Part shown: positions 41,544 to 50,532 of the stretch, piece after piece
Numbering within the stretch: the first letter of the stretch is position 1
Layout: every line of letters starts with the position of its first letter
DNA from: Agarilytica sp033852175
GTDB taxonomy: Bacteria > Pseudomonadota > Gammaproteobacteria > Pseudomonadales > Cellvibrionaceae
Assembly: GCA_033852175.1 (NCBI GenBank)
Contig: JAWSUY010000001.1
Location: 434,001 to 498,000, forward strand
Direction: 5' to 3'
DNA: 64,000 nucleotides
Program-made: the position numbers and the translations under genes
Notes under the pieces: generated by a model
What the model saw: the letters and a program-made list of their open reading frames with translations, nothing else
The model's database searches: none
What the model was told of the DNA's origin: nothing

Positions 41544-42650
41544 ATGAATGTCGACGGTAACCCTTTTAGAACTATTTCCCTGGCCGAAGATAATTGGCGA
41601 GTGGTGATTATTGATCAAACACTGCTTCCACATAAATTTGAGACCATAGCCCTTGAATCCCTTGAGGATACGGCGCAAGCCATTAACGATATGCAGGTAC
41701 GCGGCGCCCCATTAATTGGCGCTACCGCAGCTTACGGTGTGGCACTTGCCATGCGGAACGATCCATCAAATGCGATGCTTTCCCATGCTTACCAAAACCT
41801 ATTGGATACGCGACCGACTGCCGTGAATCTTCGCTGGGCCTTAGATGAGATGACAAGTACGCTAACGAATCTACCACCGGAAGAACGGCAATCAGCAGCC
41901 TATGAACGCGCCGCTGCTTTATGCAATGAAGATGTGGAAATCTGTTCAAGCATTGGTGATCACGGGGTTAAGCTAATCGAAACCCTTTGGGAGCAGAAGG
42001 GGAAGAGCGGGGTTGTTAATGTACTCACTCATTGCAACGCCGGCTGGCTGGCCACGGTTGATTGGGGTACGGCCTTAGCGCCCATTTATAAAGCTCACAA
42101 TAAGGGTATACCCATTCATGTATGGGTAGATGAAACCCGGCCTCGCAACCAGGGCTTTAATCTCACAGCTTGGGAGCTGGGCAAACACGGTGTGCCCCAT
42201 ACGATTATTGTGGATAACGTTGGCGGTCATTTGATGCAACACGGTCAGGTGGACATGTGTATCGTGGGTACAGATCGAACGACACGCACGGGGGATGTGT
42301 GTAATAAAATTGGGACATATTTAAAGGCATTGGCGGCTAAGGATAGTCACATTCCCTTTTATGTCGCGCTTCCCAGCCCCACTATTGATTGGACGACGCG
42401 AGATGGATTAAGTGAAATACCCATTGAACAACGGAGCGGCTCTGAAGTAACGCATATTTCCGGCCGTGCTGACGACGGCAGTGTTCAAACGATTTGTATT
42501 TCCCCTGAAGGCAGTGTCGCTGCCAACTATGGTTTTGATGTGACGCCCGCGAGATTGATCACGGGTTTGATCACAGAACGCGGTGTCACTGATGCGACAG
42601 AGGAGGGGCTTACGAAACTGTTCCCAGATGAGGCTGGCATTACAAAATGA
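41544..42650 (+). CDS. mtnA: S-methyl-5-thioribose-1-phosphate isomerase
   Basis: This 368-residue enzyme of the MtnA/eIF2B-like fold has the RGAPLIGATAAYG substrate loop (near 52), the catalytic Cys in THCNAG (near 163) and the catalytic Asp in GTDRTTRTGDVCNKIGTY (near 242). It isomerises 5-methylthioribose-1-phosphate, from methylthioadenosine or 5'-deoxyadenosine, to the ribulose form. The stop overlaps the next start by ATGA, so it is coupled with the class II aldolase. Neither mtnK nor mtnP is in the window. Confidence 0.94.
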   Translation: MNVDGNPFRTISLAEDNWRVVIIDQTLLPHKFETIALESLEDTAQAINDMQVRGAPLIGATAAYGVALAMRNDPSNAMLSHAYQNLLDTRPTAVNLRWALDEMTSTLTNLPPEERQSAAYERAAALCNEDVEICSSIGDHGVKLIETLWEQKGKSGVVNVLTHCNAGWLATVDWGTALAPIYKAHNKGIPIHVWVDETRPRNQGFNLTAWELGKHGVPHTIIVDNVGGHLMQHGQVDMCIVGTDRTTRTGDVCNKIGTYLKALAAKDSHIPFYVALPSPTIDWTTRDGLSEIPIEQRSGSEVTHISGRADDGSVQTICISPEGSVAANYGFDVTPARLITGLITERGVTDATEEGLTKLFPDEAGITK

Positions 42651-43357
42651 ATGATTTAGAGTTACGTAATAACCTTATTGCTACCGCCATCGCGTTAAAC
42701 ACCAGCGGTATCAATCAAGGGACTTCTGGCAATGTTTCTGTTCGCACTGAAACTGGTTTTTTAATCACTCCGTCCGGAATGCAATACGCGGAGCTGGAGC
42801 CAAGTGATGTGGTGTTAATGGATTTTAATGGGGGCTTTGATTCTGACCGAAAGCCTTCTAGTGAATGGCGTTTTCATCTCGAAATTTATCGGCATAGCGA
42901 CGATGAAGAGAAAAACAACGGCGAAGGTAAAGATGGGAACAGTGAGTATAAAGTTGGCGCTATCGTCCATACGCATTCCACTTACGCCACGGCCATCGCT
43001 TGCTTAAAACGATGCATTCCCGCGTTTCATTATATGGTCGCTGTGGCAGGAGGTCACGATATCCGCTGCGCGCCTTACGCAACTTTTGGCTCACAAGAAC
43101 TTTCTGATTATGCCATTGAAGCCTTGGTCGATAGAAAAGCCTGCTTACTTGCCCACCATGGCGTTATTGCCACGGGGGCAAACCTTGCCAAGGCTTTTGC
43201 TTTGGCCGGTGAGGTGGAAACCCTCGCGCATCAGTATCTTGAAGCGCTTAAGGTTGGCCAACCCGAAACGCTTTCTCGTGATGAGATGGACAGGGTTGTT
43301 GAGAAGTTCAAAACTTATGGTGCGCAGGCTCAGCAAAAAAGGGGGGCAGGGCAGTAA
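42647..43357 (+). CDS. Class II (Zn) aldolase, likely 5-deoxyribulose/methylthioribulose-1-phosphate aldolase
   Basis: This 236-residue protein of the FucA/AraD fold has GTSGNVS (near 25-31), ITPSGM (near 42), the catalytic Glu in PSSEWRFH (near 72), and the zinc histidines in HTHS (near 108-110) and LAHHG (near 170). Immediate overlap with mtnA means it most likely cleaves MtnA's product to DHAP plus an aldehyde, as Ald2 does in the DHAP shunt. Most FucA annotations of such genes are by homology. A lysine- and glutamate-rich insertion (DDEEKNNGEGKDGNSEYK) precedes the HTHS strand and is unusual. The alternative name MtnB (dehydratase) is less favoured because of the FucA-like motif set. Confidence 0.8.
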   Translation: MNDLELRNNLIATAIALNTSGINQGTSGNVSVRTETGFLITPSGMQYAELEPSDVVLMDFNGGFDSDRKPSSEWRFHLEIYRHSDDEEKNNGEGKDGNSEYKVGAIVHTHSTYATAIACLKRCIPAFHYMVAVAGGHDIRCAPYATFGSQELSDYAIEALVDRKACLLAHHGVIATGANLAKAFALAGEVETLAHQYLEALKVGQPETLSRDEMDRVVEKFKTYGAQAQQKRGAGQ

Positions 43358-43571
43358 AGTAACATTCTGGCGGCTGAATATTTATTCTCATTTCTGTATC
43401 CGTCATTAGAAGGAACTCCCTCAACAATTCTTCCTTATTAATATCTGAAACCCCGCATTTACTTACCCCGTTATCTAACACTCGTAAAAGTAGCCAGTAG
43501 CGTAGGAGGTTGTTAGAGTAACTCCGCTTTTAGAGCAAAATAATTTAGCGAACACTTAAAGGGTTAAGTAA

Positions 43572-43871
43572 ATGACTGATATGAAGAAAATCTATATCAA
43601 ACAAGACGCGGAGAGCAGCGCACTCACCATCGCGTGTAGACTCATATCTGACGATGACCCTCAAATACAGTTAGTGCCTGGTGAATGGGTAAAAGTGGCC
43701 ACCTGCCCCCCCGGCAATCACCAATTGCGAGTCGGCTCTATCCTCGCTTCAGGGAAACAAGCTGTGACTCTTCATTTGAACGGTCTTACACATAATTCAA
43801 ACGATAAGATTGAGGAGCTGTTCTTTTCCCCTACCGATGGATCTCTCTATGATCTAGAGATTCAAGAATGA
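43572..43871 (+). CDS. Hypothetical protein, 99 residues, coupled to the next gene
   Basis: MTDMKKIYIKQDAESSALTI begins a small protein with beta-rich composition (WVKVATCPPGNHQLRVGSIL). There is no signal peptide or membrane segment. Its stop overlaps the next ATG (ATGA), so it is translated together with an exported protein. The upstream GGGTTAAGTAA gives a poor ribosome site. I do not recognise it; a cytoplasmic partner role for the following protein is inference. Confidence 0.62.
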   Translation: MTDMKKIYIKQDAESSALTIACRLISDDDPQIQLVPGEWVKVATCPPGNHQLRVGSILASGKQAVTLHLNGLTHNSNDKIEELFFSPTDGSLYDLEIQE

Positions 43872-44956
43872 AAATACAATTTTCTTTAGTGGGGTTGCTC
43901 TTCGCATCCAGTTTCGCATTTTCTGATATTGAAAGCCTGACGGCGTCAGATTTATCTTCGCCTTTTTCTGGACCTACCAGTATTTTGAGTTTGGATATCG
44001 CAAAAGATAAAAAGACGGCGGAATTGAAGTTTAAGGCTTGGGACTTGGGAAAAAAAACGACCACCAGCATTTCTGTAAAATCCCCATTTGATAAGGACAG
44101 TGGAGAATCGTCTTTTGCCAATTTCGATGGCCTTGGCGACTCAGCGACCATCACTTTTGGATTGGACTCTAAGATAATCGGAAATTTAGGCGCTAACAAC
44201 ACAGCCGAAAGTAATAACAAAGAACTGTGTCAAAAATACATGCTGAAAGACAAAAAGAGTTCTTGCTCGTATGGCACTGTAAAGACTGCTGCTGAGAAGT
44301 TTTTTTCCGACAACAGTAAAGATGCCAATCTGGTCATCTGCAACGCTTTTGGTTTTAATCAACTCCAGTGTAATAAGGATGATTTCCCGGCCTTACTCGC
44401 GGAACAGTATGCCAAACAACGTTCAGCTGTTTTTGCACCGCTTACAAGCGCGCACCTTATTCCAGTCAAGCTCACGTATGGTAAGGCTAGCTATAAATAT
44501 TTGGATGTTGATAGCTTAGCAACGGAAAAAAACAGCTTAGGTGCTCTTGCGGCATCTATCGGTTATGGCTTTCTCACGCATAAGTGGTTTGCTGGGACGA
44601 CTTTGGCTTATCAAAAATACCATAAGGCTGGGGATACAAAATCGTATTGCACTTCTATCAATGAATCTTCTTCTGCTACACAATGTGAGAACATTGCTTT
44701 TGGCGACCCTACTAAGAAGGTCCGCCATAATCTCTCTTTTGAATTCAGATACCGGGCTGTAAATGAAAAATTTGCGATTGGTATTAAAGTCACCAGTGAT
44801 GTCAAAAATTCTGAAGAAGCAGTGGAAATTCCTATCTACTTTTTACAGCCCAATAAATACGGCCTGAGTACTGGCGTGAAAATAGGGTGGGACTCAATAG
44901 GAAAAGATGTGGGTGTTACGCTTTTCTTTGGGACTTCATTTGCGTTTTTTAAATAG
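43868..44956 (+). CDS. Exported protein of unknown family, probably beta-rich
   Basis: This 362-residue protein has a signal peptide (MKIQFSLVGLLFASSFAFS) and a mature domain dominated by alternating beta strands in the second half (LGALAASIGYGFLTHKWFAG, RHNLSFEFRYRAVNEKFAIG), and ends in FFGTSFAFFK, an aromatic C-terminus typical of outer-membrane barrels. I would call it a possible outer-membrane barrel of unknown function. Coupled to the preceding 99-residue gene; a strong hairpin follows at 44971. Confidence 0.68.
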   Translation: MKIQFSLVGLLFASSFAFSDIESLTASDLSSPFSGPTSILSLDIAKDKKTAELKFKAWDLGKKTTTSISVKSPFDKDSGESSFANFDGLGDSATITFGLDSKIIGNLGANNTAESNNKELCQKYMLKDKKSSCSYGTVKTAAEKFFSDNSKDANLVICNAFGFNQLQCNKDDFPALLAEQYAKQRSAVFAPLTSAHLIPVKLTYGKASYKYLDVDSLATEKNSLGALAASIGYGFLTHKWFAGTTLAYQKYHKAGDTKSYCTSINESSSATQCENIAFGDPTKKVRHNLSFEFRYRAVNEKFAIGIKVTSDVKNSEEAVEIPIYFLQPNKYGLSTGVKIGWDSIGKDVGVTLFFGTSFAFFK

Positions 44957-44970
44957 GGATGTGGATATAA

Positions 44971-45000
44971 TTCTTCCGAGCATATCACTGCTCGGAAGAA
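44971..45000. terminator. Bidirectional hairpin between converging genes
   Basis: TTCTTCCGAGCA and TGCTCGGAAGAA are perfectly complementary around a 6-nt loop. It lies between the plus-strand barrel-like gene and the minus-strand lipoprotein; the U-tract is weak on both strands, but A/T bases flank it. Confidence 0.65.
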
Positions 45001-45020
45001 ATTTATTATCTAGTCTAAAT

Positions 45021-45533
45021 TTACTCAGATAGGTAGGCAACAACCTTCGGGTCGTTAAGAAACTCCATTACAGACTCAGCTATACAACCATCAAGATCTT
45101 GTTGAACAACTCCACTTCCGTGATTGACTGTTTTTTCAATTATAACTCCGTTTCCTAAGGTCGCGGTGAATCGAAGCTCACTCTTCCAGTAAAACGCGAT
45201 ATACGTACTTTTGAGATAAGTAATAGTAAGGTCTATCGTTTTTGAATGGTTTTCAGAAACTGAGTTAGAATTTTTGATTATCTCTTTTGTCGTTTGATCA
45301 ACCATAACCTGGGTAATAGCTTTGTAATCCGAAGCCAGTTTCGTACCCATATAAGAATAGACGATCGCCTCATCTGTTGAACCTTGAACGTTAGATACCG
45401 TCACATCACCATTAACCGTAAACGGCTGAATTAACCCGGTCCTCAATTCGTATTCTGCCGGAACATAGGGAATAACACCGCATCCTGCTAAAAAGAACAT
45501 AACGAATGTATATACTGTTAACCTTAATTTCAT
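45021..45533 (-). CDS. Hypothetical lipoprotein, 170 residues
   Basis: The preferred ATG at 45533 (MKLRLTVYTFVMFFLAGCGV) follows GAGGTGGG and gives a signal peptide with lipobox LAGC. The mature protein is beta-rich (TATLGNGVIIEKTVNHGSGV) and ends AYLSE. It resembles outer-membrane assembly-type lipoproteins in style, but no family can be named. Single gene, transcribed opposite to its left neighbour. Confidence 0.65.
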   Translation of the reverse strand: MKLRLTVYTFVMFFLAGCGVIPYVPAEYELRTGLIQPFTVNGDVTVSNVQGSTDEAIVYSYMGTKLASDYKAITQVMVDQTTKEIIKNSNSVSENHSKTIDLTITYLKSTYIAFYWKSELRFTATLGNGVIIEKTVNHGSGVVQQDLDGCIAESVMEFLNDPKVVAYLSE

Positions 45534-45545
45534 TTCCCACCTCAA

Positions 45546-45856
45546 TATAGATTTTTGTTTATCGTTCCCATACCGAAATAGGTAGGTTCAACAACGAAAA
45601 TTAGTGTTTTGTTTCTATTGCACCACTACCTCAAACCTAGGCACATACAACCGTGTGAACTTAAACGATATGGCACGCGATTGCTAGCATTATCAGCCTA
45701 GACCAATGGCGATCAATACAGGTTCTAAGACAAGAATCGAACCGAGTATTCGCGCTCGATATTGTGTGGTGCTTTGATTTCATGCGTGGTAATTTTACGC
45801 TCGCTAATCATTTTTCACATAACCCCCCTCTCAACATATGCCTGCCACGAAATAAT
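45546..45856. other. Gap between lipoprotein and VOC gene
   Basis: No gene, RNA or repeat is evident in 311 bases, which should hold both divergent promoters. An in-frame upstream extension of the VOC gene (from 45764) is possible but not protein-like. Confidence 0.4.
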
Positions 45857-46228
45857 ATGAACCTAAATCAAGTTACCGTTCAATCCACTAACATTGTCGA
45901 TTCTATTTTCTTTTACCAGAAATTAGGACTAAAGCTAATCGTCGAAAGTGACCACTATGCACGTTTTGAGTGTCCAAACGGAAACGCTACGTTTTCGGTG
46001 CATGCCACTGGTACACCACAAACCGGCAATACGGTCGTTTATTTTGAGATAGCAGATCTAGACTCTAAAGTAAGGAACTTGGAATCGAACGGCATCCTTT
46101 TTAGCAAGCCGCCAACTAAGGAACCCTGGCTATGGTACGAAGCTAGGATGATTGACCCTTCAGGAAACGAGGTCTGCATATATTCAGCTGGTGATAATAG
46201 AAAAAACCCACCTTGGCGAGTGGGTTAG
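45857..46228 (+). CDS. VOC-family (glyoxalase/dioxygenase-fold) protein
   Basis: The ATG at 45857 (MNLNQVTVQSTNIVDSIFFY) gives a 123-residue protein with the two beta-alpha-beta units of the vicinal-oxygen-chelate fold; YARFECPNGNATFSVH and MIDPSGNEVCIYSAGD are typical. Members include glyoxalase I, antibiotic-binding and dioxygenase proteins; substrate unknown. The longer frame adds 31 residues with no family similarity, so I rejected it. Confidence 0.8.
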   Translation: MNLNQVTVQSTNIVDSIFFYQKLGLKLIVESDHYARFECPNGNATFSVHATGTPQTGNTVVYFEIADLDSKVRNLESNGILFSKPPTKEPWLWYEARMIDPSGNEVCIYSAGDNRKNPPWRVG

Positions 46229-46276
46229 AATACTGACCGGCCATACTCTCTTTCTCGTTACGACATTGGTATTAAA

Positions 46277-46891
46277 ATGACACTCTCAATTGTATTAGCC
46301 TTGTTTTTCGCTTTAGTTTTACTCGCTGTGATTCCTGGCCCTGGCATTATGATTGTTGTGGCACGAACCCTCTCTCATGGTTTCAAGGGCGGTGCTGTAA
46401 CAACCGCGGGGATTGTCATGGGCGATTTTATTTTTATCTGTCTCGCCATTTTCGGTCTTACCGCCTTATCTGAGCTTATGGGGAGTGTATTTTTAATCGT
46501 GAAATATGCCGGAGCGGCTTATCTAATTTGGCTCGGCATTAAGATCTTCCGCGCTAAAAAACCGTACGATAATTCCACCTCGCCAAGTAACCGCAAGCAT
46601 TCCGCTAATTTTATCGCAGGCCTTCTGACGACTCTTGGTAACCCTAAGGCGATACTGTTTTATGCCAGTTTTTTTCCTGCATTTTTAGACCTATCATCCG
46701 TCACTCTATCGGAGGTCGGAATCATTATGCTTGTAACAGCTTTTGCGGTTGGCGGTGTCATGCTGGCATATAGCTATGTGGCCACTAAATCTAGATCTTT
46801 GTTTAAGTCGTCCTCTGTCGCCACCTATTTACGATATGCTACGGGAAGTATTTTGATAGGTGGTGGTGCCTATATCGCTGTGCGTAGCTAG
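46277..46891 (+). CDS. LysE/RhtB-family translocator
   Basis: This 204-residue protein has six membrane helices. The N-terminal motif VIPGPGIMIVVARTLSHGFK and TTLGNPKAILFYASFFPAF in the middle are the signatures of LysE-type amino-acid exporters. It sits in the inner membrane and likely exports an amino acid or a related metabolite, using the proton gradient. Single gene; no LysR-type regulator is adjacent. Confidence 0.9.
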   Translation: MTLSIVLALFFALVLLAVIPGPGIMIVVARTLSHGFKGGAVTTAGIVMGDFIFICLAIFGLTALSELMGSVFLIVKYAGAAYLIWLGIKIFRAKKPYDNSTSPSNRKHSANFIAGLLTTLGNPKAILFYASFFPAFLDLSSVTLSEVGIIMLVTAFAVGGVMLAYSYVATKSRSLFKSSSVATYLRYATGSILIGGGAYIAVRS

Positions 46892-46945
46892 CGCGGCCAT
46901 TGAGTAATCGCCCCATTACATTTCTGTAGCGCTACGGAGTTCTCG

Positions 46946-47359
46946 ATGAATCCAGATGTGAACGACAAGTTTAAATCTTATCCGAGTCATATCCGCCCTA
47001 AATTGGAGTTGCTGCGCTCGCTTATTTTTGAAGTCGCTGCGAACACGCCAGCTGTGGGAAAATTGGAGGAGACTCTAAAATGGGGGGAGCCTTCTTACCT
47101 CACTTCCGAATCGAAAAGTGGGACGACGATCCGCATTGATTGGAAAGCAAAAACACCTGATCAGTATGCGATGTATTTCAACTGCCAAACGACCTTAGTT
47201 GAGGACTGCCGTTCACTTTTTGGCGACACACTGTCCTTTGGCGGTAATCGTGCAATCTTGTTTAATGTAACCGAGCCGCTTCCTGAAAATGAAGTGCGGG
47301 CCTGTGTTGGTATGGCGCTTACTTATCATCTTGATAAAAAGCTACGACGTGCGCGCTGA
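46946..47359 (+). CDS. DUF1801-domain protein
   Basis: This 137-residue soluble protein contains LEETLKWGEPSYLT and YAMYFNCQTTLVEDCRSLFG, the pattern of the DUF1801 (YdhG-like) fold, a small alpha-beta domain of unknown function. It is encoded on its own between LysE and GST. The start ATG 46946 follows TACGGAGTTCTCG. Confidence 0.8.
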   Translation: MNPDVNDKFKSYPSHIRPKLELLRSLIFEVAANTPAVGKLEETLKWGEPSYLTSESKSGTTIRIDWKAKTPDQYAMYFNCQTTLVEDCRSLFGDTLSFGGNRAILFNVTEPLPENEVRACVGMALTYHLDKKLRRAR

Positions 47360-47444
47360 CATGCTAACTTACGCTCTATTCCAGAATTATTTCTATCTAA
47401 ACAGTCGCGACAGACTACGGCATTACGATTAAAGGAACTATCCA

Positions 47445-48095
47445 TTGAAACTTATTATCGGCAACAAGAACTATTCGTCTTGGTCTCTGCGACCTTGGTT
47501 GTTACTTTCATTTCACGATATCGAGTTTGAAGAGTTACGCGTTCCTCTCGCCGTCGACGGCTTTAAAGACAGCTTACTTAAATACAGTAAAACGGGGCTT
47601 GTCCCTGTTTTACAAGATGCTGACCTCACGATTTGGGATTCTTTGGCAATATGCGAATACCTTTCTGAGCAATATTTATCGGGTAAGGGCTGGCCCTCTG
47701 ATTCGGCGTCACGCGCAGAAGCTCGATCCGTATGCTCTGAAATGCATTCGGGATTTCCCCAGATTCGAAATTGCATGCCGATGAACGTTCGCGCTACGGA
47801 GCGAACAATCAAAATTTCGCCTGCTCTTCAAAAGGAAATTGAACGCATTCAAGACCTTTGGTGCGGTTTGCGCCGAAAGAATACAGTGCACGGGCCTTGG
47901 TTATTTGGTAAATTTTCTATAGCCGACTGTATGTTCGCGCCTGTGGTGTTTCGATTTTCTACCTACGGTGTTGCACAAAGCGACGCATCCAAGAGCTATA
48001 TGGATTTTGTATTATCTCATCCGATTATGAAAAAATGGTTTTCTGATTCGGTAAACGAAATTGAGACTATCGGGCAATCAGAAGTCGGCGCTTAA
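47445..48095 (+). CDS. Glutathione S-transferase
   Basis: This 216-residue protein has the N-terminal thioredoxin-like domain of GSTs (IIGNKNYSSWSLRPWLLLSF, with the catalytic Ser in SSWSLRPW) and the glutathione-binding turn IWDSLAICEYLSE, followed by an all-helical domain with FGKFSIADCMFAPVVFRF. It should conjugate or isomerise electrophiles in the cytoplasm. The start is TTG at 47445 after AAAGGAAC; no ATG in the right place. Confidence 0.88.
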   Translation: MKLIIGNKNYSSWSLRPWLLLSFHDIEFEELRVPLAVDGFKDSLLKYSKTGLVPVLQDADLTIWDSLAICEYLSEQYLSGKGWPSDSASRAEARSVCSEMHSGFPQIRNCMPMNVRATERTIKISPALQKEIERIQDLWCGLRRKNTVHGPWLFGKFSIADCMFAPVVFRFSTYGVAQSDASKSYMDFVLSHPIMKKWFSDSVNEIETIGQSEVGA

Positions 48096-48154
48096 ATTGA
48101 CTCATGCTGTGGGACAACCAACTTCGCCACACTTAACATTAAGGTCTCTGGACT

Positions 48155-48781
48155 ATGAGCCAACCTGAAGACAACACCTTCGAAGGCACCGACGGTAAAC
48201 CCCGCTGTAAGTGGTGCGACGCCGCGCCTGACTATATTGCCTACCACGATAAGGAATGGGGGTTTCCTGTAGACGACGACCAGCGTCTATTCGAAAAAAT
48301 TAGCCTGGAGGCATTTCAGTCTGGCTTAAGCTGGCGAACGATTCTCACCAAACGTGAGAATTTTCGCGCTGCATTCTGTCATTTTGATTTTGATAAAATC
48401 GCCCGCTTTACACAACGTGACGTTAATCGCTTACTCAAAGATGCGGGAATTGTTCGGCACAGGGGAAAGATTGAGGCGATTATTAATAACGCCAAACGCG
48501 CACAAGAATTGATTAAAGAGAAGGGGTCTTTAGCGGCTTACTTTTGGTCTTATGAGCCGGACCCATCAACTTTGGGAGAACGACAGTCTCTGACCACATC
48601 AGCTGAGTCGGTAGCCATGTCTAAGGACCTTAAAAAACGCGGCTGGAAGTTTGTCGGGCCAACAACTGCCTATGCCTTCATTCAGGCAATGGGTCTTATT
48701 AATGATCACGTTGAGGCCTGTATGGTGAGTGCTAAGGTAGACCGCGCTCGGAAGAAGTTTAAGCGGCCTACGTCGAAATAA
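48155..48781 (+). CDS. tag: DNA-3-methyladenine glycosylase I
   Basis: This 208-residue enzyme carries the Tag zinc ligands C18 (RCKWCD) and H31 (YHDKEWG), 13 apart as in E. coli, and H..C in NDHVEAC near 191-195. The helix-hairpin-helix core (FEKISLEAFQSGLSWRTILT; FVGPTTAYAFIQAMGLINDH) is intact. Tag excises 3-methyladenine from alkylated DNA. A short C-terminal extension exists. The single gene stands among other detoxification genes, suggesting a general alkylation or electrophile stress setting. Confidence 0.93.
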   Translation: MSQPEDNTFEGTDGKPRCKWCDAAPDYIAYHDKEWGFPVDDDQRLFEKISLEAFQSGLSWRTILTKRENFRAAFCHFDFDKIARFTQRDVNRLLKDAGIVRHRGKIEAIINNAKRAQELIKEKGSLAAYFWSYEPDPSTLGERQSLTTSAESVAMSKDLKKRGWKFVGPTTAYAFIQAMGLINDHVEACMVSAKVDRARKKFKRPTSK

Positions 48782-48869
48782 ACGATGCTCTACTAACAAT
48801 AGAGCTGACTTTACTTTTCAAACCAGAGGCAGTTGAATGAGCATTCGCCCCATATGAGAACGACTTGAG

Positions 48870-49529
48870 ATGTTGGATGACGGATTTAAGTTGATCGATA
48901 ATTTCATATCAGAAGATCAAATCAATAATATTGTTAACGAACTCAACAGTTTCCCTATAACAGGAAAGGTCGGTGGGTTACGAAATGCCAATGCAAAACT
49001 CTCTACTGTAGGGGCATATGCGAAAACGGAATACGTATTAGAACATGCCGCTCAGTTTCTCCCTTCTCGACCAATGCTCGTTCGCGCGATTATTTTCAAT
49101 AAAACACACGAAAATAATTGGCTGGTCACATGGCACCAAGACAAAACCGTCGCTGTATCCGAGAAATTTGAGTTGGATGGATGGGGGCCGTGGAGCGTAA
49201 AAGATGGAACAATACACGTTCAACCGCCATTAAAAGTTTTGGACCAAATGGTGACTTTCCGTATTCATCTCGATGATAGCAATCTAGAAAATGGCTGTTT
49301 AAAGGTTATACCTGGAAGCCACAACTTAGGCATTATCCCACAGGCCAGTATTGCAGAGCACACAAGTCCGTCTAAATCACACGAGTGCATTGCAACACGT
49401 GGGTCTGCCTTGGTTATGCGGCCGCACATATTGCACGCGTCCAGTAAAGGCTCTCAACCCAGTCAGCGCAGGGTTCTACATTTGGAATTTAGCTCTTATC
49501 AGTTGCCCCCTGGAATTACATGGGCATAA
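48870..49529 (+). CDS. Phytanoyl-CoA dioxygenase (PhyH)-family protein
   Basis: This 219-residue protein has the iron-binding H-x-D as H89-Q-D91 (TWHQDKTV), the distal His near 189 (RPHILHASSKGS) and the 2-oxoglutarate-binding Arg soon after (SQRRVLHLEF). It is therefore a likely Fe(II)/2-oxoglutarate hydroxylase of unknown substrate. Length is shorter than human PhyH but normal for bacterial members. Single gene between tag and the AraC-type regulator. Confidence 0.85.
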   Translation: MLDDGFKLIDNFISEDQINNIVNELNSFPITGKVGGLRNANAKLSTVGAYAKTEYVLEHAAQFLPSRPMLVRAIIFNKTHENNWLVTWHQDKTVAVSEKFELDGWGPWSVKDGTIHVQPPLKVLDQMVTFRIHLDDSNLENGCLKVIPGSHNLGIIPQASIAEHTSPSKSHECIATRGSALVMRPHILHASSKGSQPSQRRVLHLEFSSYQLPPGITWA

Positions 49530-49618
49530 AGAATGCTCAATACAGCAATATCGATCATGCTTTATCATTTCAGCCAAATTAAGATATGTCAGCTGAGAAG
49601 GTTTTGAGAAATGCGTAT

Positions 49619-50488
49619 ATGACCAACAATCACGATCGGTATCACAAAGTATTTGAATATATCGACCAACACTTAGACGATGCGCTTAATGTTGAATTGT
49701 TAAGCCAGGTCGCCTGCCTTTCGAAATTTCACTTTCATCGACAATTTTCTGCGCTGTACGGTATAGGCGTTGGGGCCTACATAAAGTTGGTGCGGTTAAA
49801 ACGGGCGTCCTATCAATTAGCGTTTAGGGATAACCAGAAAATAGTGGAAATTGCTTTTGCGGCTGGATACGAAAGCCCCGAAGCTTTTTCAAAAACGTTT
49901 ACTCGTATTATGGGGAAAAGCCCTTCTGCTTTTAGAAAACAATCGAATGATATTGCTTGGCACAACCAATACGAATCCATATCCAAGCTAAGGCAGAAAG
50001 TTATGGTTGAAAAAGCACAGTCACCTGAAGTCACCGTTGTCGATTTTCCTGAAACGCCGATTGCCGCATTAGAACATAGAGGGCCGGTTGGCTCTCTCGG
50101 CCATACTATTCAACACTTTATTGCGTGGCGAAGGCAACATCACACTCCGCCCAGTAAAAGTAGAACCTTTAATATTATGTATGACGACCCTGCTACCACT
50201 GAGCCTGAACGGTATAGGTTCGATATCTGTGCGTCATATAAAGGTAAGGTCCCAAACAACAAACTTGGGGTCATCAATAAAGTCATCCCTGAGGGCCGCT
50301 GCGCCTTAGTACGGCACATTGGCCCCGATGATATTATCGAACAAGTGGTCTCTTATCTTTATGGTGAATGGCTAATCAAAAGTCATAAAGAACTTCGGGA
50401 TTTCCCTCTATTCTTCGAGCGGGTCACACTTTTTCCAGACGTTCCTGAAAACGAGTCGATTACGGATATTTACCTGCCTTTGCTATGA
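49619..50488 (+). CDS. AraC-family regulator with C-terminal GyrI-like domain
   Basis: From the ATG at 49619 (MTNNHDRYHKVFEYIDQHLD) this 289-residue protein has the double helix-turn-helix of AraC/XylS at the N-terminus (residues about 10-105; FAAGYESPEAFSKTFTRIMG is the second recognition helix) and a GyrI-like effector-binding domain at about 130-285 (VTVVDFPETPIAALEHRGPV). Such regulators, like Rob and its relatives, bind hydrophobic ligands and drugs and control efflux or detoxification genes. The upstream in-frame ATG at 49586 is possible but atypical. The adjacent PhyH gene could be a target. Confidence 0.88.
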   Translation: MTNNHDRYHKVFEYIDQHLDDALNVELLSQVACLSKFHFHRQFSALYGIGVGAYIKLVRLKRASYQLAFRDNQKIVEIAFAAGYESPEAFSKTFTRIMGKSPSAFRKQSNDIAWHNQYESISKLRQKVMVEKAQSPEVTVVDFPETPIAALEHRGPVGSLGHTIQHFIAWRRQHHTPPSKSRTFNIMYDDPATTEPERYRFDICASYKGKVPNNKLGVINKVIPEGRCALVRHIGPDDIIEQVVSYLYGEWLIKSHKELRDFPLFFERVTLFPDVPENESITDIYLPLL

Positions 50489-50532
50489 TTAATGCTCATC
50501 TGTCTCCAATTAACTCCACTCCTATTTGATGA

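Noticed and set aside
41274..45856. Duplicate of the tRNA-Arg 3' end marking an island boundary
   Set aside because: No recognisable copy of the tRNA 3' end was found by eye, including near AATCGAACCGAG at 45732.
45764..45856. N-terminal extension of the VOC protein
   Set aside because: Adds 31 residues without family similarity; the ATG at 45857 matches the fold's start.
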